DNA of 64,000 nt from Paenarthrobacter sp. JL.01a. GTDB lineage: Bacteria > Actinomycetota > Actinomycetes > Actinomycetales > Micrococcaceae. The DNA lies in the NCBI RefSeq assembly GCF_025452095.1, contig NZ_CP104877.1, positions 372,001-436,000 on the forward strand. Direction: 5' to 3'. Shown here one piece after another: positions 44,638 through 52,886 of the stretch. Both the position numbers and the translations under genes were made by a program. Positions within the stretch are counted from its first letter, which is position 1; each line of letters starts with the position of its first letter. The notes beneath the pieces were generated by a model. The model saw only the letters and a list, made by a program, of their open reading frames with translations. It searched no databases and was not told the origin of the DNA.

Positions 44638-44906
44638 CAAGTTACGATGATCGACGTCGGGCGTCTCCCGCAGTGAAACCCGATGCGGGTAACAAACGGG
44701 TGCGTTCGGCGGAGGATTTCGACATCATCATCGGGTTCCTGGCTTTCTGGGGCTTGGTGCTCCTGATAGCGACTGTCTCGATGGAACTGACGGGACAGTC
44801 GGCCTGGGGCTGGGCTTTGGGTCTTCTGGCCGTGGTCCTGGCCCTCTGGGGCATGCTCCGGCTGCGCAGCAAATTGCCTCGGCGCACCACGCGGCGGCTG
44901 GGTTAG
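44634..44906 (+). CDS. Small membrane protein at the end of the sugar ABC operon
   Basis: This 90-residue protein starts at a GTG overlapping the permease stop (GTGA). It has two hydrophobic helices, FDIIIGFLAFWGLVLLIATV and WGWALGLLAVVLALWGML, with basic tails. No family is recognised. Tight overlap suggests it is translated with the transporter; a role as accessory subunit is speculative. Confidence 0.7.
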   Translation: MTSYDDRRRASPAVKPDAGNKRVRSAEDFDIIIGFLAFWGLVLLIATVSMELTGQSAWGWALGLLAVVLALWGMLRLRSKLPRRTTRRLG

Positions 44907-45039
44907 GAGAAGACCAGTACCTGACCGACGTCGAAACAAGCTGCGCGAAGTCGGCGATCGGCAGGCAAGCGGAATAGGCTGTAAGGTGCCGTCCGGGAAC
45001 GAGCCCTCGGCTTTCGGCATGCACCAAAAGGGGGCTTCA

Positions 45040-46098
45040 GTGGCAAAGACGAACGAGCGGTCCCAACGCGGCGGCCATACCGGTGTCAGTATCGAAGACG
45101 TTGCCGTAGCGGCCGGAGTCTCAACTGCGACTGTCTCCCGGGCAGTGCGGGGCTTGCCACGGGTCTCTCCTGCAACGCGGGAGAAGATCCTCCGGGTGGC
45201 CGGTGAACTGGGTTATGTGGCGTCGTCGTCGGCCTCGGGGCTGGCGACGGGCCGCACCCGCACCATTGGCGTCCTGGCTCCATTCGTCAGCCGCTGGTTC
45301 TTCTCCAAGGCCATCGAAGGCGCCGACCGTGAGCTCCATTCAAGGAAGTACAACCTCTCCTTATTCAACCTCGGCGGCCACGGCAGCAACCGCGAACGGC
45401 TCTTCAGCTCCACCATGGTCTACAAGCAGATCGACGCGCTGCTGGTGCTCTGCATGTCCTTGACCGAGGACGAACTGGAGCATCTCCACAAGATCGACAT
45501 CCCCTTGGTTGTGGTGGGCGGCCATGTCGAAGATTGCGCGTACATCGGCATCAACGACTATGACGCCGCATCAACCGCGGTAAAGCACCTGCTTGAGCTG
45601 GGACACAAGGACATCGCCTTGCTTCATGGCGACGACGAAACGGACTTGAACTTCGACGTTCCCCGCGTGCGCATCCGCGCCTTCCAGGAGGTCATGTCCG
45701 ACGCCGGTTTGGAAGTACGCCCTGAATGGGACCAATGGGGCGATTTCACGGTGGCCAGTGGGCAACAGGCCTTCAACCGGCTATGGAGCCAACCCGGCCG
45801 AAAACCGACAGCAATTTTCTGCTCCTCCGACGAGATGGCCATGGGCGTGATCTTTGAGGCCGGACGGCACGGAGTCAGGGTCCCGGAGGACCTGTCCGTC
45901 ATCGGAATCGATGATCACGACTTTTCGTCCTCACTCGGCCTGACCACTGTCGGCCAGCGTCCTGACAACCAGGCAGAACTGGCTACCCGGATGCTGCTGG
46001 ACGAGCTCGACGGCAACCCCGGCGCCGTGCACTCGGAGGTGGCGCCGCACCATCTGATCATCCGCGAGACAACCGCGCCGCCGTACAGTTCAAACTAG
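45040..46098 (+). CDS. LacI family transcriptional regulator
   Basis: The 352-residue protein has the LacI DNA-binding domain at residues ~15-65 (SIEDVAVAAGVSTATVSRAVRG, with hinge ASGLATGRTRTIGVLAP). The periplasmic-binding-like ligand domain follows, including FCSSDEMAMGVIFEAGRHG and LSVIGIDDHDFSS. The GTG at 45040 is preferred because AAGGGGG precedes it by five bases; the ATG at 45019 is inside that region. It is adjacent to the sugar ABC operon with a 133-base gap and probably represses it by binding 41251-41264 until sugar is present. Confidence 0.92.
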   Translation: MAKTNERSQRGGHTGVSIEDVAVAAGVSTATVSRAVRGLPRVSPATREKILRVAGELGYVASSSASGLATGRTRTIGVLAPFVSRWFFSKAIEGADRELHSRKYNLSLFNLGGHGSNRERLFSSTMVYKQIDALLVLCMSLTEDELEHLHKIDIPLVVVGGHVEDCAYIGINDYDAASTAVKHLLELGHKDIALLHGDDETDLNFDVPRVRIRAFQEVMSDAGLEVRPEWDQWGDFTVASGQQAFNRLWSQPGRKPTAIFCSSDEMAMGVIFEAGRHGVRVPEDLSVIGIDDHDFSSSLGLTTVGQRPDNQAELATRMLLDELDGNPGAVHSEVAPHHLIIRETTAPPYSSN

Positions 46099-46979
46099 GA
46101 AGCGCGCGCCAGCTGCCGGATCGGAATCCAGCGCGACGCGAGCCGCCTGTAGGCCGCGGCCGCGCCGGTCATATCGCCCTCCGCCAGGCACTCGATGCCC
46201 AGCCGGACATCCATGGGGGAGTCGTCCGGGTACACCTTGTCCGCCACAGCGCCGTAATCCAGTTCCACCATGGACTGCACGTGGAACAGCTCTAGCCATT
46301 CGGTGAGCTGGGTCAGGTCGTCGAGCATATCCAGGTCCGGGGCCGCCAGTGCCAGATGGGCCACGGAAAACCGCGCCCGTTCCAAGGCCTCGGTCAACGG
46401 GGTCCACACCCGAACGGTCAGGATCCGCCCTTCGGATTCGACCACGTCCTTGCGGTCCGACTCGGCAAAAAGCGAGAACCAGCTGAACGGAATTCCCCAC
46501 GTGGAGGCCCGTGTATGGACGCGCTTGGCGTCTTCCCGGGCATTGATCCGGTCGATCCGCTGCTGGTGCTTGTCCCGTTGCGAGACCGGGATGAGCAGAT
46601 CAGCCAGAGGGCTATGAACTCCGTCCATGAGTGCGTTGGCCGCCAAGCCAGCCCGAATCACCAGCTGGCTTGGGCAGTAAAGTACCCGCCCGGCGTCGTC
46701 CTTTTCATTGGCAGGCGCGGCATGCCGCCCAATCGGGACCCGGGTCATGCGCACCAGATCGGTGCGGCCGGTGGGAAAGGGGTCACCGCCCGAGCGCGTG
46801 ATGCGTCCCAGCGAGGCCTGGAGCTCCGCATTTTCGACGGCGGCCCGGGAACCTGCCTTGCTGCCCTCCGCCACGAGCTGGCGCTGCTGCTCGGGAGGGA
46901 AAGCCTCGAGGGGTTCGTAAACGCGCAGCGACGAAGAAAAGGGCAGACCGGCCTGGCCCCTGTACAGCTTTCCACTCAT
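46095..46979 (-). CDS. Conserved hypothetical protein
   Basis: This 294-residue protein has no signal or membrane helix. It opens MSGKLYRGQAGLPFSSS and has clear helical stretches (EQQRQLVAEGSKAGSRAA, and DLDMLDDLTQLTEWLELFHV near residue 220). I do not recognise a family. Its 3' end overlaps the LacI gene end by four bases, in convergent orientation. Length, codon use and neighbours support a real gene. Confidence 0.75.
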   Translation of the reverse strand: MSGKLYRGQAGLPFSSSLRVYEPLEAFPPEQQRQLVAEGSKAGSRAAVENAELQASLGRITRSGGDPFPTGRTDLVRMTRVPIGRHAAPANEKDDAGRVLYCPSQLVIRAGLAANALMDGVHSPLADLLIPVSQRDKHQQRIDRINAREDAKRVHTRASTWGIPFSWFSLFAESDRKDVVESEGRILTVRVWTPLTEALERARFSVAHLALAAPDLDMLDDLTQLTEWLELFHVQSMVELDYGAVADKVYPDDSPMDVRLGIECLAEGDMTGAAAAYRRLASRWIPIRQLARAS

Positions 46980-47015
46980 GTCCGGCCAGCCCCTTTCATT
47001 ACGAGTCAGTGGTGC

Positions 47016-47828
47016 TTAGTCTGCGAGCTCCACAATCACTGGAGCGTGGTCGGAAGCGCCCTTGCCCTTGCGCTCCTCACGGTCGATCGACGCTCCCGTA
47101 ACCCTTGCGGCGAGCGGCGCCGACGCGAGGCAGAAGTCGATCCTCATGCCTTCCTTCTTGGGGAAGCGCAGTTGCGTATAGTCCCAGTACGTGTAGACGC
47201 CGGGACCCGGCGTGTAAGGACGTACGACGTCGGTGAATCCGGCGGTTTCGAACGCATGGAACGCTGCCCGCTCGGGTTCGCTGACGTGGGTGTAGTTGTT
47301 GTTGCGGAAGAGGTCGATGTCCCAGACGTCGTCGTCGAAGGGGGCGATGTTCCAGTCACCCATGAGCGCGATCTGGGCGTTGGGGTCGGCCTGTACCCAC
47401 TCGGCGGCCTGGCCGCGAAGGACTTCGAGCCACTTGATCTTGTACGGCATGTGTTCGTCGTCCAGGGACCGGCCGTTGGGAACGTAGAGGCTCCAGATGC
47501 GGATGCCGCCGCAGGTAGCTGCTATGGCGCGGGCTTCCTGGGCCGGGTCCTTGCCCGCCTTGCCGAAAGCGGGCTGGTCCACGAACGTGCGTTCGACGTC
47601 TCCCAGGCCGACGCGGGAGGCGATGGCGACGCCGTTCCACTGGTTCACGCCAAAGTGCGCTACCTCGTAGCCCATGCGCTCAAAGAGTTCCCAGGGGAAG
47701 TTCTCGTCCTTGCACTTGGTCTCCTGGATGGCCAGGACATCGCAGTCGCTGCGCTCAAGCCAGGCTTCCACACGGTCGGCTCGGGCGCGGAGGGAGTTCA
47801 CATTCCAGGTAGCTATCTTCACAGCCAC
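47016..47828 (-). CDS. xthA: Exodeoxyribonuclease III
   Basis: ExoIII is an AP endonuclease and 3'-5' exonuclease for base-excision repair. The 270-residue protein has the EEP-fold motifs ATWNVNSLRARADR at the N-terminus, LAIQETKCKDE near residue 33 with the metal-binding Glu, GDWNIAPFDDDVWD near 155 and GASDHAPVIVEL at the end with the catalytic Asp and His. It is a complete, standard-length family member. The upstream neighbour on the same strand is an unknown membrane-anchored protein. Confidence 0.96.
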   Translation of the reverse strand: MAVKIATWNVNSLRARADRVEAWLERSDCDVLAIQETKCKDENFPWELFERMGYEVAHFGVNQWNGVAIASRVGLGDVERTFVDQPAFGKAGKDPAQEARAIAATCGGIRIWSLYVPNGRSLDDEHMPYKIKWLEVLRGQAAEWVQADPNAQIALMGDWNIAPFDDDVWDIDLFRNNNYTHVSEPERAAFHAFETAGFTDVVRPYTPGPGVYTYWDYTQLRFPKKEGMRIDFCLASAPLAARVTGASIDREERKGKGASDHAPVIVELAD

Positions 47829-47887
47829 TAACTTACCGAACTTGGCGCTGAGCGCATCCCCCTACGGCTTTTTACCGTCCCCCGTAA

Positions 47888-48418
47888 CTAGGGTCTGAGC
47901 ATCAAGGCGGTGATGACCAGGACCGCTACCACGACCAACAGAGCGCTCCCACATCCGATAGCGGCAATCGCACCATATCCAAGACGCGAGACACGGGCGC
48001 CCGCGGACCGTGCGGCAGCGATGAACTCCGGACCGCTCCCGGTGTTCCACGATCTGGCAGCGGACAGCTGGTTCAGTCCCCGCCCCACGTCGGCTTTCGC
48101 CCCGTACAACGGCTTGTCCAGGATGTTGGCTGCGGTGCCCAACATGTTGTAGTCCAGTGCGCGGCCCACGGCCCTGGGATCGGCCAAGATAGGGTAACTC
48201 CGCCCGTGGGCCACGAGCGTGATGCGCTGGGCAGCCGACTTTACGCCGACTTCGGTCGCCGGCAGGCTGAAATACTGTACCCATCCCGATGGTGAGGCGA
48301 CCCAGAGGGTCACGAAGCCGTTGCTCACCTCCGCCTGCGCAGGGAAATAGCCGCCGGTCCCGTTGTCACCGAAGGCCCCGGAGAAGACGACATACGGCAG
48401 TTGGTTCGGCGTGTTCAT
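47888..48418 (-). CDS. C-terminally anchored protein of unknown function
   Basis: This 176-residue protein has no N-terminal signal. A region of beta-type sequence (FVTLWVASPSGWVQYFSLPA) is followed by RITLVAHGRSYPILADPRAV. One membrane helix at the end (AAIGCGSALLVVVAVLVITALML) suggests a tail anchor. It is divergent from the metalloprotease-like gene at 48583, with the 12-base-arm palindrome at 48474-48503 between them. No family is recognised. Confidence 0.7.
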   Translation of the reverse strand: MNTPNQLPYVVFSGAFGDNGTGGYFPAQAEVSNGFVTLWVASPSGWVQYFSLPATEVGVKSAAQRITLVAHGRSYPILADPRAVGRALDYNMLGTAANILDKPLYGAKADVGRGLNQLSAARSWNTGSGPEFIAAARSAGARVSRLGYGAIAAIGCGSALLVVVAVLVITALMLRP

Positions 48419-48473
48419 GGCCTAAACCTACCGGACTCCACCGACCAGTCGACGAGGACCAATGCGCGCCGCG

Positions 48474-48503
48474 AACGGATCATACGCAGTAGTATGATCC
48501 GTT
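48474..48503. promoter_or_regulatory. Perfect palindrome between two divergent genes
   Basis: AACGGATCATAC and GTATGATCCGTT flank a six-base centre (GCAGTA). The 30-base site is a perfect inverted repeat between the divergent genes starting at 48418 (minus) and 48583 (plus). It could be a dimeric-repressor operator shared by both promoters. It has no T tract and so is not a typical terminator. Confidence 0.65.
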
Positions 48504-48582
48504 ATCATAGTCTTGGCTCTTCCCGCGGCCCGGGCAATCTTCCTGATCACGCCCTCTAGAACTTGATGTAGGAGAACTCAGG

Positions 48583-49716
48583 TTGAATGCACCGCGCGAT
48601 CCGGACCTGGATGTTGCGAGTTCCCCTGCAACGCCGCCGCAGTTATTGGCTGACATCGCCCGTCGACGGTGGGATCTGCACAACGTAATCTCGGCGAATA
48701 CCCGTGCCTACCCCGAGCTCATTACTTGGATGAGTCAGATCAATCCGCGCTTCCGGCGGGAATCGCAGCCCGCACGGCCAACCCCGGCAGCACCCGCCAA
48801 CCGCGCACCCGTGTATCAGGTGCCCTACACGTCGGCACGCCCCTCCTCCGCCCGACGCAGTGGAATCGGTTGGTGGCTGGGCGGGTGCGGATGCCTCGTC
48901 GTCGCGATGTTCCTGGCGGGCGCCATTTTCGGTGGCCTCGGCGCGGCACTGGCACCGGGCACCCCCTCCAGCGGGCAACCGTCCGCCGCAAGCAGACCCT
49001 CAAATTCCGAGTTGGAAGCGCAAAAGGCGCTCTTCAAACAGGAGCTGGCCAGAATCAATGAACTGGCCGCGCAGCTCGACGGCAATCCCGCAGCGCCGCT
49101 CGTGGCAGATTTCCCGTCGTTCCGCCGCGAAGAGGCGCGTTTGGCAGACCCGAATCTCACCATTTTATCCGCTCGATCACTGGTCAGCTTTGCCACGAGG
49201 TTCCGCGAAGGTTTGGAAACCCGCGCCGCCGCGGCTGCCATACGAAGGGTCAACGCAACGGGCTCGCTCACGGAGGGACTTATCGATGCCGCCGGAAACG
49301 GATACATTGACGTTCAATGGGATGCGGCCACCGTCTGCGGAGCTGCCGAAAAGCAAGGATGGTCAACGTCCGGCTGCGTTAAGGACTTCTCCACGGTGCA
49401 TCTTCTTCCGGAGAACGAGTATGGCAACGAGTGGTCGATGAGGATGACGGTCGTACATGAACTGGCACACATGTATCAGCTGGCGGATTCGGCCCGGGTC
49501 CCAGACGGTCACGGGGACTACAAAGATCTCCTTGCACAGGGCCTGTTCCAGGGCGACAAGGAGGTGATGGCCGACTGCTACGCCCTCACGTACTACAACC
49601 AGTGGACGCTGGAGAACGGCGGCACTGAGATGGGCTACGGCTACGTATGCAACGAGACCGAGCGTCAGGCGATCCGTGAATGGGCTGCCGACGTCAAAGC
49701 CCCGGTGTCAGGGTGA
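48583..49716 (+). CDS. LRV-domain, single-pass protein with HExxH metalloprotease-like domain
   Basis: This 377-residue protein starts at a TTG with AGGAG eight bases upstream. Residues ~1-55 look like a leucine-rich-repeat-variant type domain (DPDLDVASSPATPPQLLADIA). After a Pro-rich linker comes one membrane helix near 105-125 (GGCGCLVVAMFLAGAIFGGL). The external part ends with a putative zinc site, TVVHELAHMYQLADSARV near residue 287, with Glu/Asp candidates downstream (GDKEVMADCYAL). HELAHM fits zincin peptidases. A role in cell-surface processing is inference. Confidence 0.75.
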   Translation: MNAPRDPDLDVASSPATPPQLLADIARRRWDLHNVISANTRAYPELITWMSQINPRFRRESQPARPTPAAPANRAPVYQVPYTSARPSSARRSGIGWWLGGCGCLVVAMFLAGAIFGGLGAALAPGTPSSGQPSAASRPSNSELEAQKALFKQELARINELAAQLDGNPAAPLVADFPSFRREEARLADPNLTILSARSLVSFATRFREGLETRAAAAAIRRVNATGSLTEGLIDAAGNGYIDVQWDAATVCGAAEKQGWSTSGCVKDFSTVHLLPENEYGNEWSMRMTVVHELAHMYQLADSARVPDGHGDYKDLLAQGLFQGDKEVMADCYALTYYNQWTLENGGTEMGYGYVCNETERQAIREWAADVKAPVSG

Positions 49717-49738
49717 GTGCCTCAACGGCGGCGAGGTT

Positions 49739-50305
49739 TTAGTGCCCGTACAGCCGCTGTGTGGTGGCCGGCTTGCGGAGGCCGACGCCTGAGGCGATCA
49801 GCAGCAGCCCTGTCACGATGGCAAAGACCGCCAGCATTCCGGTCAGGCCCAGCAGCCCAATCCCGGGGTTGACCAGGACAACGATCCCGAAAACCGTGGT
49901 GATCAGGCCGGTCAGCAGCCACAGGCCCCAGCCGCGGATAAAGCTGCGGGCAGCCAGCGCCAGGATGATCTGCGAGATTCCCAGCATCAAGGCCCACAGC
50001 CCAATCAGGATGCCGATCGCGGCGGCGGTAATACCGGGCCATGCGATGGCCAGGATGCCGGCGGCGATGGAGACGAACCCTCCCACCAGGCTCCAAACGG
50101 AGCGGCCGGCTGGATCGTAAAAATAATGGGCCACGCTGGTGACGCCGTCGATGATCGCGAAGAAACCGAACACCACCACGACTGCGAACACCGCGGCATT
50201 TGGCAACACCAGCACCAAGAGCCCAAAAAGTATGGCGAGGACTCCGCGGACCAACAAAGCCGTCCCTGGAGTAGTGAACATTCTGCGACCCGTTGTGTCC
50301 GACAT
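49739..50305 (-). CDS. HdeD/DUF308 family membrane protein
   Basis: This 188-residue protein has six hydrophobic helices in the duplicated DUF308 pattern (VRGVLAILFGLLVLVLPNAA; LVGGFVSIAAGILAIAWPGI; LLTGLITTVFGIVVLVNPGI). HdeD in Escherichia coli supports acid resistance at high cell density, but for actinobacteria this is only a homology note. It is 26 bases downstream of the response regulator on the same strand, so it may be transcribed with the two-component genes. Confidence 0.9.
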   Translation of the reverse strand: MSDTTGRRMFTTPGTALLVRGVLAILFGLLVLVLPNAAVFAVVVVFGFFAIIDGVTSVAHYFYDPAGRSVWSLVGGFVSIAAGILAIAWPGITAAAIGILIGLWALMLGISQIILALAARSFIRGWGLWLLTGLITTVFGIVVLVNPGIGLLGLTGMLAVFAIVTGLLLIASGVGLRKPATTQRLYGH

Positions 50306-50331
50306 ACGGTCAGCGTAACCAACGGGTGCCG

Positions 50332-50958
50332 TTACCGCATCCCCTCCCGGCGGATGGCTGTGGCGATGGCTGCCGCCCGGGTCTCCACCCCGAGCTTGGC
50401 GTAGATGTGGGCCAGGTGTGTCTTGACCGTGGCTTCGGAGATGAAGAGGCGTTTGCCAAGGTCCCGGTTGCTGAGGCCCTGGGTCAGCAGGCTCAGCAGT
50501 TCCGCCTCCCGCGGAGTGAGCACTTCGTCGGGGTTCCGCATGTGCTGGAACAGTCTCGAGGCCACCGGGGCGCTCATGACGCTCTTGCCCTGTACGGCAC
50601 CACGAACGGCCGCGAAGATCTCCTCGGGCGCGGCGTCCTTGAGCAGGTACCCCATGGCGCCGGCGTCCACGGCCCGGACGATGTCGGCGTCCGAGTCGTA
50701 GGTGGTGAAGACGATCACCGCCTGCTTGGGGTTGCGTTGCCGCAGCTCTTTGATGGCCTCAATGCCGTCCATCCCGGCGCCCATGGATAGATCCATCAGC
50801 ACCACAGCGGGCGAATGTTCCTGGACAGCTTCCAGCGCTTCCTCACCGGAGGAAACGTCCCCGACGACGGCGATGTCGGCCTGGGTGCCCAGCAGCGCCT
50901 TGAGCCCGCTGCGGACTACGGTGTGGTCGTCCACAAGCAGCACGGAAATGGTGGTCAC
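50332..50958 (-). CDS. NarL/LuxR-type response regulator (SenR-like by context)
   Basis: The 208-residue protein has a receiver domain with the phospho-acceptor Asp in VVLMDLSMGAGMDGI near residue 54. The LuxR-type helix-turn-helix at the end is LTPREAELLSLLTQGLSNRD with TVKTHLAHIYAKL. Its start overlaps the stop of the histidine kinase gene by four bases (50955-50958), so the two are one unit. The divergent haem-binding gene suggests a SenS-SenR-like system. Confidence 0.93.
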   Translation of the reverse strand: MTTISVLLVDDHTVVRSGLKALLGTQADIAVVGDVSSGEEALEAVQEHSPAVVLMDLSMGAGMDGIEAIKELRQRNPKQAVIVFTTYDSDADIVRAVDAGAMGYLLKDAAPEEIFAAVRGAVQGKSVMSAPVASRLFQHMRNPDEVLTPREAELLSLLTQGLSNRDLGKRLFISEATVKTHLAHIYAKLGVETRAAAIATAIRREGMR

Positions 50959-52124
50959 ATGCCCTCCCCTGATGGCCCGGTCCGCGGGCCGAGCGGAAGC
51001 TGCGCCGCGATGATCGTCCCTTCACCCGGTGAGCTCTCCACTGACAATTCTCCACCCAGCTGTTCCACCCGCTGCCGCATGGCCCGCAGGCCGTACCCTC
51101 CGGATGTTGACGGTAAAGGTACCGCTCCGGGATCGAAGCCGCGGCCGTCGTCGTACACGTCCAGGGTGACCGCCTCCGGGAGGTACCCCAGGGTCACGCT
51201 GGCGTGGTCCGCATGTGCGTGGAGCTTGATGTTGGCAGTCGCACTCTGGGTCACGCGCAGCAAGGCATGGCGGACCTCAACGGGGATGGGGCGGGCTTGG
51301 CCGGTGACGTGGACGTCGATGCTTTCCATATACTGCCGCGCGGCATGCTGCAAAGCCTCCGGAAGAGGCCCCGATTCCAAGCCGGGCGCGGAAAGTTCAT
51401 GCACCAGGCTGCGGGTGTCGGAGAGGTTCCGCCTGAGCAGTTCCGAAGCCTTGGCGACGTCCGTTTGGGCTGAACCGTCGGGCCAGGAACGCTGCGCGGC
51501 CTCGAGGAGCAGAAGGCTGCTGGCGAGGCCCTGGGTGACGGTGTCGTGGATTTCCCGGGACACGCGCTCGCGTTCGGCAATGATTCCGGCTTCCCGTTCG
51601 GTGGCGGCCAGCTGCTCCTGGTCGCGCTCGATTTTGTCGTAGACCAGGGTGAGGAGGGCACCGGCGGCCAGGGGGCCGAGCAGCATGGCCACGTCCGTCC
51701 AGCCGCTCATCCGGAACAGCCCGACGGCGGTGGCCGCTGCGGTCACGCCGCTGGCCGCGTAGCCTGCCCAGCCGCGGAATGCCCTGCGCGCCAGGAAGAA
51801 GATGGCGAAGGAGCACCAAGCGAAGCTCGGGGCGACGATGACCAGGGTGGACCATGCCGCCACCAGGGCGATCATCCACGGAATCCACTGGTTCCGGCGT
51901 TGCCTCCGGTGCCTGTTCCGGGGGTGCGCCAGCGCTGCCGTCAAGGCGTAGAGTGCGCAGACTGCTGCGGCCAGGGCCACGGTCCACAGGTTGTCCGCGG
52001 GGGAGTGGCGCATGATGTACCGCACGCCCGAAGCGACCATGAGCACCGCGAAACCGAGGTGCAACACTACATCGATGCGGCCGTCCTTCTGAGCGCCGCC
52101 TGGCGGCATGGTGCCTGGTGTCAT
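50955..52124 (-). CDS. NarL-family sensor histidine kinase (SenS-like by context)
   Basis: The protein has about 389 residues from the ATG at 52124; ATGs at 52160 and 52109 are alternatives. It has five hydrophobic helices, then a short coiled stretch. The HisKA_3 motif is RERVSREIHDTVTQGLASSL with the phospho-accepting His near residue 185. The HATPase_c domain ends in GGYGLRAMRQRVEQLGGEL. Little sequence lies outside the membrane, so the signal may be sensed with a partner protein. It is divergent from an extracellular haem-binding-like gene. Confidence 0.92.
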   Translation of the reverse strand: MTPGTMPPGGAQKDGRIDVVLHLGFAVLMVASGVRYIMRHSPADNLWTVALAAAVCALYALTAALAHPRNRHRRQRRNQWIPWMIALVAAWSTLVIVAPSFAWCSFAIFFLARRAFRGWAGYAASGVTAAATAVGLFRMSGWTDVAMLLGPLAAGALLTLVYDKIERDQEQLAATEREAGIIAERERVSREIHDTVTQGLASSLLLLEAAQRSWPDGSAQTDVAKASELLRRNLSDTRSLVHELSAPGLESGPLPEALQHAARQYMESIDVHVTGQARPIPVEVRHALLRVTQSATANIKLHAHADHASVTLGYLPEAVTLDVYDDGRGFDPGAVPLPSTSGGYGLRAMRQRVEQLGGELSVESSPGEGTIIAAQLPLGPRTGPSGEGM

Positions 52125-52308
52125 GGATGGTTCCCGTTCGGTTGATGGCGCTCTTTCCATGCTAGGTCCCGGGCTGCTGCAGGTCTCTCCACCTTTTGGC
52201 TGATACCGAGGGCGGAAAGGCTGAGGTGGGGGACTGCCTTGGGTCGATGTGGATTGTTGTGCCCGCCGGAAGTATTGGGTTGTACCCATAACGTTCCAAG
52301 GAGAACCC

Positions 52309-52884
52309 ATGAAGAAGCCCAACAAGATGCTTGCCGCCGCTGCTGCCGGAGCACTGTTGCTCACCGGCGGGATCACGGCCGTCGCCAATGCCGTTGCCCC
52401 GTCGGCCGCCCCCGAGGTTGCTGGTCCCGTCAAGGTTGCCGCCGACGTCCAGCCGGCACCGGAGAACGTCGTAGCCCAGAACCGCATTACCGTTGGCGCG
52501 TCCAGCAAGGCCGTCAACGCGGCGCTCGCCAAGTGCCAGGCCGACAAGCTGCCGTTCGTGACGGTGGCCCTGGTTGACCGTTTCGGTACCGTCCAGGCGA
52601 TCCTCCGCGGCGACAACGCTGCCGAGCACACCATCGAAGCCGCCAAGCAGAAGGCCTACACCGCAGCGGCCTTCGGTGCACCCACCAGCGAGCTGGCCAA
52701 GCGCGTCAACGGCAACGGCCCGTCCATCGCCGACCTCCCCGGTACCCTCTTCCTCTCCGGTGGCGTGCCGCTGAAGGTGAACGGAGTATCCGTGGCGGGT
52801 ATCGGCGTCGGCGGCGCTCCCGACGGTGCCTTGGACGAAGCCTGCGCGACCGCCGGAGCCGACGCCCTGGCCGCGGCGAAATAA
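52309..52884 (+). CDS. Secreted HbpS/GlcG family haem-binding-like protein
   Basis: The 191-residue protein has a Sec signal (MLAAAAAGALLLTGGITAVA) and a HbpS/GlcG (DUF336) domain from about residue 55. Motifs include SKAVNAALAKCQADKLPFVT, VALVDRFGTVQAILRGDNA and the glycine-rich end GIGVGGAPDGALDEACA. In Streptomyces reticuli HbpS binds haem outside the cell and controls the SenS-SenR pair. The gene is divergent from a NarL-type sensor and regulator here, the same arrangement. AAGGAG lies nearby upstream of the ATG. Confidence 0.85.
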   Translation: MKKPNKMLAAAAAGALLLTGGITAVANAVAPSAAPEVAGPVKVAADVQPAPENVVAQNRITVGASSKAVNAALAKCQADKLPFVTVALVDRFGTVQAILRGDNAAEHTIEAAKQKAYTAAAFGAPTSELAKRVNGNGPSIADLPGTLFLSGGVPLKVNGVSVAGIGVGGAPDGALDEACATAGADALAAAK

Positions 52885-52886
52885 CC

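Noticed and set aside
50955..52646. A longer histidine kinase frame reaching into the hbpS-like gene
   Set aside because: The upstream part is antisense to a well-supported secreted protein gene and has no kinase similarity; ATGs at 52124-52160 fit better.
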